DNA from: Bradyrhizobium sp. Rc3b
GTDB lineage: Bacteria > Pseudomonadota > Alphaproteobacteria > Rhizobiales > Xanthobacteraceae
Reading direction: 5' to 3'
DNA length: 64,000 nucleotides
Assembly: GCF_900114915.1 (NCBI RefSeq)
Contig: NZ_FOUS01000021.1
Location: 1 to 64,000 of the forward strand
Position numbers and translations under genes: made by a program. Each line of letters begins with the position of its first letter. Positions within the stretch are counted from its first letter, which is position 1. The notes under the pieces were generated by a model. It saw only the letters and a list, made by a program, of their open reading frames with translations, made no database searches and had not been told where the DNA came from. Of this stretch, positions 58,702 through 64,000 are shown piece by piece.

Positions 58702-59706
58702 ATGCGAATTTTCGTGCCTTCCGCTTCGCTTCTGGCCGGATGGTTCTGCATCCCGGCAGCGTACGCTGAGCCACTATTCGTGTCGCATGCCGGAAATGCA
58801 GACTATCGCTCCGTGCAGCAAGCCATCGAGGCGTTGCCGGAGGAAGGCGGAAATGTCCGGATCGCGCCGGGCGTCTATCGCGAGAAGGTCAAAATCTCTA
58901 AATCCGGTATTCATATCGAAGGCACTGGCAGGAAGCCGGAGGATACGGTCATTGTGTATGGCGACGGCGCGATCAATGTAGGAGGAACCGCGCGTTCGGC
59001 GACGCTGGATGCCGCCGGCGATGACTTGCGGCTCGAGAATCTGACGATCCAGAACGATTACGCGCTCAATCCGGCCAATCCCCCCTCGCAGGGGGTAGCG
59101 CTGTCCGTTACCGGGGATAGAGACGTCGTTACGCGCGTCCGCCTGCTCGGCGCCCAAGACACGCTATTTGCCGGCAAGGGACCAAACGGCAGAATGTCAC
59201 GACAATACTTCTCGAACTGCTACATCGAAGGGCATGTCGATTTCATATTTGGCAACGCCAAGGCCTGGTTCCGGCAATGTGAGTTGCACGGCATCGCAAA
59301 CCAAGCGGTCATCTATACCGCTCAGAGCAAGGCAGCGCCGGATGAGGACAGTGCCTATGTTTTTGATCATTGTAGGCTAACTGCCGACCCTAGTGCAGGC
59401 TATATCGCACTTGGCCGCCCTTGGCGTCCCTACGCCACAGTGGTCTTCCTGGCGGCGAAGATAGATGCCCCCGTGATCGCGGAGGGGTGGCGCGAATGGA
59501 CGCCGGGCAAGACCAACACGTTGAGGACAAGCTATTATGCTGAATACAGATCCTTCGGCATCGGGGCCAACCCCTCAGCCCGCGAGGCTCACTCCCATCA
59601 ACTGACAGATGGAGAAGCTGCAATATGGTCGCTGAGCGTGTTCTTCGGAGGCGCCACAGATTGGCTGCCAAGGGAACCATATCGGTGGATGGCAAAGCAA
59701 CGGTGA
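58702..59706 (+). CDS. Secreted pectin methylesterase (carbohydrate esterase family 8)
   Basis: 334 aa with signal peptide (SASLLAGWFCIPAAYA, cleavage before Glu23). CE8 residues are in place: GVYRE (57-61), Q130, Q152-D153 in AQDTLF, catalytic D180 in GHVDFIFG, R239 and W241 in LGRPW. It removes methyl esters from homogalacturonan, exposing it to the polygalacturonase. The pair could loosen root cell walls during infection. Confidence 0.93.
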   Translation: MRIFVPSASLLAGWFCIPAAYAEPLFVSHAGNADYRSVQQAIEALPEEGGNVRIAPGVYREKVKISKSGIHIEGTGRKPEDTVIVYGDGAINVGGTARSATLDAAGDDLRLENLTIQNDYALNPANPPSQGVALSVTGDRDVVTRVRLLGAQDTLFAGKGPNGRMSRQYFSNCYIEGHVDFIFGNAKAWFRQCELHGIANQAVIYTAQSKAAPDEDSAYVFDHCRLTADPSAGYIALGRPWRPYATVVFLAAKIDAPVIAEGWREWTPGKTNTLRTSYYAEYRSFGIGANPSAREAHSHQLTDGEAAIWSLSVFFGGATDWLPREPYRWMAKQR

Positions 59707-60414
59707 CGAGACGGCGACGATCGTCGGATGAATGACGGGGGAGTGCGGATATGACGCCGGCATGGGCGCGGCAGCGTGGGCTGTCATCCACGTCGCGCTG
59801 CGCACCATATTTGTGGGTAATGGAAAGCCTCACCAGACGGTTACTCACGAACAGGGAAACGCGCAACTGCGTGCGATAGCCCAGTGCTTGATGAAGTCGA
59901 TGCACGATGAAGCGCGATCAAGTTCACAATGGCTGCCTTGCCACGCAGCGATCGGCAGAGCCCTTGAGATTGGTGGGTGGCCGGGCGTTACAGCTCCTAG
60001 CTATGTCAGAACTGGCCTTGAGCCCTGCGGCCGATTCCCGGAAGGTTCGTACTTTCGTGTTGCCTCTCGAACAACGGAGGGATCGATCGTGCGTAACTGC
60101 TGTGGAGCTTCCAAGGTGGGACGGGCGGTATAGAGATTCAGCCGTCAGGAGTGCAAGGACCGTTTGGTATTTCCACGAACTCAGGCCGATGCAGCCGCCA
60201 CGTGCGCAGGATCTTGCCGCGTCCCTTTTTCCGGCCCTTCTTCCCGACGGCTGCGCGGAGCCAAACGAACCGGGCATCGTGTCGATTGTCCGCTACGGTC
60301 GCCCGAAAGCCACTAGCCAGGGAAGTCAACCCAACCCGCGTAGCCAGAGCGAAGCTCTGGATGGTTCCGTCCTCCAGTTCGCAGTTGTGGCCCGCTGACA
60401 TGTTCGGGCTAGCT
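59707..60414. other. Non-coding stretch
   Basis: No supported gene; overlapping frames on both strands lack domains. Confidence 0.4.
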
Positions 60415-61032
60415 CTAGCGCACCACGGTCTTCAGGTACTGGTAGGCCTTGATGATCTCAACCAGGCGATCCTCCGTGGAGCGGTCGCCGCCATTGGCAT
60501 CGGGATGGTGCTGCTTGACCAACACCTTGTACTTCGCCTTGACCTCGCCGAGCGTCGCATTGGCATTCAGGCCCATCACCTGCAACGCTTTGAACTGAAC
60601 ATTGAGAATTTTGCGCGCCTCAGGCTTGGCCTTCGCGCGGTGGCGGGCATCGGCGCGTCCGTTTAGCTCCGCGAGCGTGCAGAGGGCATGCCAGTCGTCC
60701 TCGAAATTGGCAGTGCTGCCGGTCATTTTGTGTGCGCTGATGTTCTCGCCCATCTTCCAGGTCGGACGGTGGCCCGTTAGCGCGTCCCTCTGGTAACGCG
60801 CGACCGCTTCCGCATCCATTCCCGAGAAGAAATTGTAGGACCGATTGTATTGGCGAACATGGTCGATGCAGAAGTTCCAATAGGCGCGCGCATTGTCGCG
60901 GCCCTTGGGCGCGGGATGGGTAGCCTTGTTCTGGCAGCCAGGCCATTCGCATAGCGCCGCAGGCTGGCGCTCCTGCGCTTCCTGCTTATTGATGCGAATG
61001 GAGTCCAAGATTTCGGATGTATCGTTCAACAT
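60415..61032 (-). CDS. J-domain protein with N-terminal zinc-binding motif
   Basis: 205 aa. The C-terminal J domain has helix II basic residues and the HPD tripeptide at 176-178 (LVKQHHPDANGGD), followed by EIIKAYQYLK. Near the N-terminus C28, C33, C55 and H58 could bind zinc (LCEWPGCQNKA, FCIDHVR). Such proteins stimulate DnaK ATPase and recruit specific clients; this architecture is common in alphaproteobacteria. It stands alone. Confidence 0.88.
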   Translation of the reverse strand: MLNDTSEILDSIRINKQEAQERQPAALCEWPGCQNKATHPAPKGRDNARAYWNFCIDHVRQYNRSYNFFSGMDAEAVARYQRDALTGHRPTWKMGENISAHKMTGSTANFEDDWHALCTLAELNGRADARHRAKAKPEARKILNVQFKALQVMGLNANATLGEVKAKYKVLVKQHHPDANGGDRSTEDRLVEIIKAYQYLKTVVR

Positions 61033-61329
61033 GACCTGGCTCCGTTGAAGGAGCGGCAGTTAACAGCGCCGCTTCTATGCTAGAGACTTGGTTTGGACGG
61101 CAAGTCGGATCTGACTCGGCCTTTGCGTCCAGTCAGTCGCATGATGTAACAGCCACTTCTTAGCAATGGACATGCCAGGACGAGAGCTTGGTTCAGACCA
61201 TCATCTCTTTGCGATTCAGATCAGCTCAATCGCAATTCTCTGTCGGGTTCTGCACACAACGTCTTGAATTGGACCGGTGCGAATACTCTCAAAGGTCCCG
61301 CGAAGGGCAATGCTCGGCGGTGATCTGCG
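61033..61329. other. Non-coding stretch
   Basis: No supported gene between the J-domain gene start and the chemoreceptor remnant. Confidence 0.35.
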
Positions 61330-61609
61330 CAGCGAGGAACGCGACCTGCCACAGCCTACCCAGCAAAGTCTCGAACGATTTGCTGTTGGAGCGCGTGGAT
61401 TGGCAGACCAGGAGATTGCTCGGGATGTGCAGCAGGCCCAATTGGTACGACCCTGGTCGGTACAAATATCGCCGAAATCAATCGAGGTGCGGACCAGACG
61501 GTCACCGCGTCAACGCAAGGTGGTTGCCGCTGCCAGGTACCTGGCTGAGGATAGCAACCGTCTGAAGCTGGAAGGGCAGAGATTCCTGGCCACCCTAGCG
61601 GCGGTTTAG
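61330..61609 (+). pseudogene. C-terminal remnant of a methyl-accepting chemotaxis protein
   Basis: One frame reads ADQEIARDVQQA, the next IGTTLVGTNIAEINRGADQT, and the first resumes VVAAARYLAEDSNRLKLEGQ and ends FLATLAAV. Joined, these are the conserved end of a chemoreceptor signalling domain (EIARNVQQA ... NRLKLEVERFL). At least two frameshifts are needed and the sensor domain is missing, so it is inactive. Confidence 0.7.
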
Positions 61610-62337
61610 CAAAGCTTTGACGCTCCTGAAGAAGCCCTGCTCGAGTGCGTGATGTCCCTTTATCTTGATCGGATGTATTTCCACCGTGATCTCATGTGCG
61701 GTGCGGTTGACGCCGAAGAGCCCAATAGGGGCTTAAGATCAGCAGCTGCCGACAATAGTTACTCCATCCCGTGCAAAGCGCCACTTTGCTTGAAAAAGGG
61801 CGCACCTGCGAATAGGGATGATTGCCGCTTTTCGTCAGGTCGAAGCCAAAGCTGAATGGGGCGGCAAAACGTTCGCGGCAGCTCCGATCTGTTACTGCGC
61901 GACCGCTCGCTCCAGCGGCTTCGATCGAAACAAAGCGTACCTCGGCGGAATGCGTTCAGGTCGCCGTCAGCTCGGCTCGCCTTTCACCTACGAGGGTGGC
62001 CAATCGATAGGCCTACAATAAAGTCCCCTGCGGTTGATCTCAGCAAGCAGACTGTCGGCGCGATGTCTCGCCGGAATTCCAACAAGCCGTGTGCCGCCTG
62101 ACGTGTCCGCCGCCACTTCATCACGAATGAACTCATACATCCGAATAATGAAATGGTCGGAAAGGCCTACGCCGGGCTTATAACGCGGTGGCGCTTGAGC
62201 GTGAGGTGCACGCGGCTTCAGTGACGGCCCTTGGGCAGGGCACTGCTGCCGGATTGCACTGAAAGAAACCGGCGAAAATTTAAGAACCAACCATTCGCCA
62301 CTCATGGTCCCGTCAATCTCAACTCGGCGGGGATGTC
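61610..62337. other. Spacer; possible small hypothetical protein on the - strand
   Basis: A 105-codon - strand frame (61988-62305) ends in a protein-like C-terminus (FIIRMYEFIRDEVAADTSGG, then IPARHRADSLLAEINRRGL) but has no recognised domain and no clear start signal. It could be a decayed or short gene. Nothing else is supported. Confidence 0.35.
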
Positions 62338-64000
62338 ATGACTGTTGCGAGCGAAGTAAACCGATCCGGCCCCTATATCGGGAACGGCGTCACTACTATT
62401 TTTGCCTATGGGTTCCTCATTCTGAACGAGGCCCATGTAAAGGTCATTCGCACTGAGGCAGGTATCGATACAGTTTTGGAGTTTGGTTCCGACTACACCG
62501 TGACAGGTGTTGGCGAGACAGGTGGTGGCTCGATCACGATGATCGCTGCGCCGATCGCCGGCCAGAATATCACGATCGCGCGCAACGTTCCCTTCACGCA
62601 AGAGACGGACTTGGAAAACCAAGGGCCGTTCTATGCTCAAACAGTCGAAGTCGCGCTTGATTTCGTCGCCATGCGCGATCAGCAATTGAGCGAACGCCTG
62701 GATCGCGCGGTTGTGTTGCAGGCGTCGTCAAGCCCTGCCGACATTACGGCTTTCGTTCTCGCAGTTCAGAATGCCGCTGCGAACGGGCAGGTTGCTATCG
62801 ATGCACGCGATGCTGCGCTAGCGGCAGCCGCTGCGCTAGGCAATCAGGCGCATCAATACGACACGCGCGCCCAAGCGGCGGGCGCAGTCATTCCTGCCGG
62901 CATCAATGTCATCAATACGTATGGTCTTGTGACGGCCGGGGACGGTGGCGGGGCTCAATATGTTCGCGGAGTTGCCGGCGATCCTGGTGCATTTCAGGAT
63001 GCATCCGGCGCTTACTGGAAGCTCGCCAAGACAATCAACCCCAGGATCGTGACGGCCAACTATACCATTTCGGCCAACGACAACGGCTCCGTTGTAAAAG
63101 CCGGCACTGGAGCAACCGGGCTGTTCACGATTGCGCTGCCGTCAGCCGCAAGCCTCTTTGAGGGCTTCACTGTCACCATCAAGAATGGCGAAACGAACAG
63201 GGGTAAGGTACTATCTGGATTTCCGTCCGACTTCGGAACAGGCAGCGGCATCCTCTGGCCGCTACAGGCCGGCACGGTCGGCATTGTAGACGGTGCCTGG
63301 ACGGTGCTGGCAGACCCCGGCCTTTGGACGCCCGGTACGTTTGTATTTTTCAATGTCGATCATGGGCTCGGATCGAACGTCAACAATGACGGCCTAGGGG
63401 TAGGTGTCGGCGCGTTCGCGACATATCAGTTCGCAGTCGATACCGCTCTAAGGAATGTCTATTCGCCCAAGCGCAATATCACCATTGCCGGGCCCGCCGC
63501 TGGTGAAGTGTTCACAGAGGACGTGGTTATCACGAGCACTTGGGGCGCGACCTCTGGGATTTATCTCAAAGGAACGCCGGCAAATCCTCTAAACACGGCT
63601 TGGCAAACTACCGGTCAGGCTCTCGTCGTCCACGATAACGCCTTCGTCCTGATTGATGGCTTCAGGTTGGATGGGATCGGGTCAGGGCGAACTGGCCGAC
63701 GGCTGGAAAGCTTAGCTTATTGAGACGTTCAATATGGCGTACGGCACTTTCACGAACGGGGTGCATATCGTCACCAATCAGGGTGGGTTCTTCAACTCCG
63801 GTGGCGGCACGTACAAAATTCTCGGGAATACCGGCTACCACATCAACGCTGCAGGTGGCAGCGTCAATCTGTTCGGTGCGACCGTGAATATCGCAGCCGG
63901 CGTCAGCATGACTTCGTGGCTTATCGGTTCGCTCAACGCGTCGATTTACACGACGGCTACGTACACCGGTTCCGCGCTGCTAGCTGGCACCAAGTATCAG
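62338..64000 (+). pseudogene. Phage tail-fibre/tailspike protein, frameshifted and cut by window edge
   Basis: Residues 1-120 (GPYIGNGVTTIFAYGFLILN, DYTVTGVGETGGGSITM, FTQETDLENQGPFYAQT) match the T7 tail-fibre N-terminal domain that attaches fibres to virions. After an Ala-rich linker (about 140-175), beta-helix-like repeats follow (YGLVTAGDGGGAQYV, DGFRLDGIGSG). The frame stops at 63723, but another frame resumes from 63734 (MAYGTFTNGVHIVTNQGGFF) to the edge, so one frameshift lies near 63690-63720. No other phage genes are visible, so it is probably a prophage remnant or a co-opted tail gene. Confidence 0.8.

Noticed and set aside
1..64000. CRISPR arrays, tRNA or rRNA genes, nod boxes
   Set aside because: No regular direct-repeat/spacer series, no tRNA- or rRNA-like sequence and no nod-box match was seen on reading both strands; weak copies could be missed by eye.

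Overview
The window looks like accessory DNA from a plant-associated alphaproteobacterium, most probably a Bradyrhizobium symbiosis-island type region. The reasons are an IS21-type end, many decayed genes, rhizobial Omp25-like outer membrane proteins, a pair of plant cell wall pectin-degrading enzymes, and a trehalose-6-phosphate synthase preceded by a sequence resembling the tts box of rhizobial type III secretion genes. The genus is an inference from gene content; no rRNA or tRNA gene is visible.

Layout. Positions 1-2300 hold an IS21-family end that cuts a broken phosphoenolpyruvate mutase (pepM) copy, followed by a stand-alone LuxR-type DNA-binding protein. This block is an older duplicate of 37127-39110, where pepM is intact. 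Positions 3.0-12.1 kb hold an OtsA-like enzyme with a possible type III promoter, a broken prolyl oligopeptidase, a cold-shock protein and a two-barrel outer membrane protein. Positions 13.2-17.6 kb hold a decayed Wadjet JetA and a large DUF5695-like protein that has lost its likely Tat signal by frameshift.

The core of interest is 18.9-38.3 kb, a probable phosphonate cluster. On the + strand are a SelA-fold PLP enzyme, an MFS exporter, a CDP-alcohol phosphotransferase, a formyltransferase and an asparagine-synthetase-type amidotransferase. On the - strand is a complete oligopeptide-type ABC importer (binding protein, two ATPases, two permeases) ending in a C39-like cysteine peptidase. Divergent from the importer are an alkaline-phosphatase-fold hydrolase with the residue layout of phosphonoacetate hydrolase and a PhnF-like GntR regulator. 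On the - strand after them are a PntC/LicC-like cytidylyltransferase and PEP mutase, with a LuxR-type regulator divergent from pepM. Genes to make, cytidylylate, transfer and export a C-P compound therefore sit with genes to import, sense and cleave one. No phosphonopyruvate decarboxylase or standard AEP transaminase is visible, so the route after phosphonopyruvate would be non-standard.

Positions 39.7-42.4 kb hold broken genes (Omp25 porin, an outer membrane protein fragment, a DUF2971 protein). Positions 42.4-54.5 kb form a defence and toxin-antitoxin island: hipBA with three iterated operators, AbiEi/AbiEii with a WYL-like and zinc-finger extension on the toxin, and an intact JetABCD Wadjet anti-plasmid operon. 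Positions 54.5-57.1 kb are mostly decayed. Positions 57.1-59.7 kb carry a secreted polygalacturonase and pectin methylesterase. The window closes with a J-domain protein, a chemoreceptor remnant and the start of a phage tail-fibre gene that is frameshifted and runs off the right edge.
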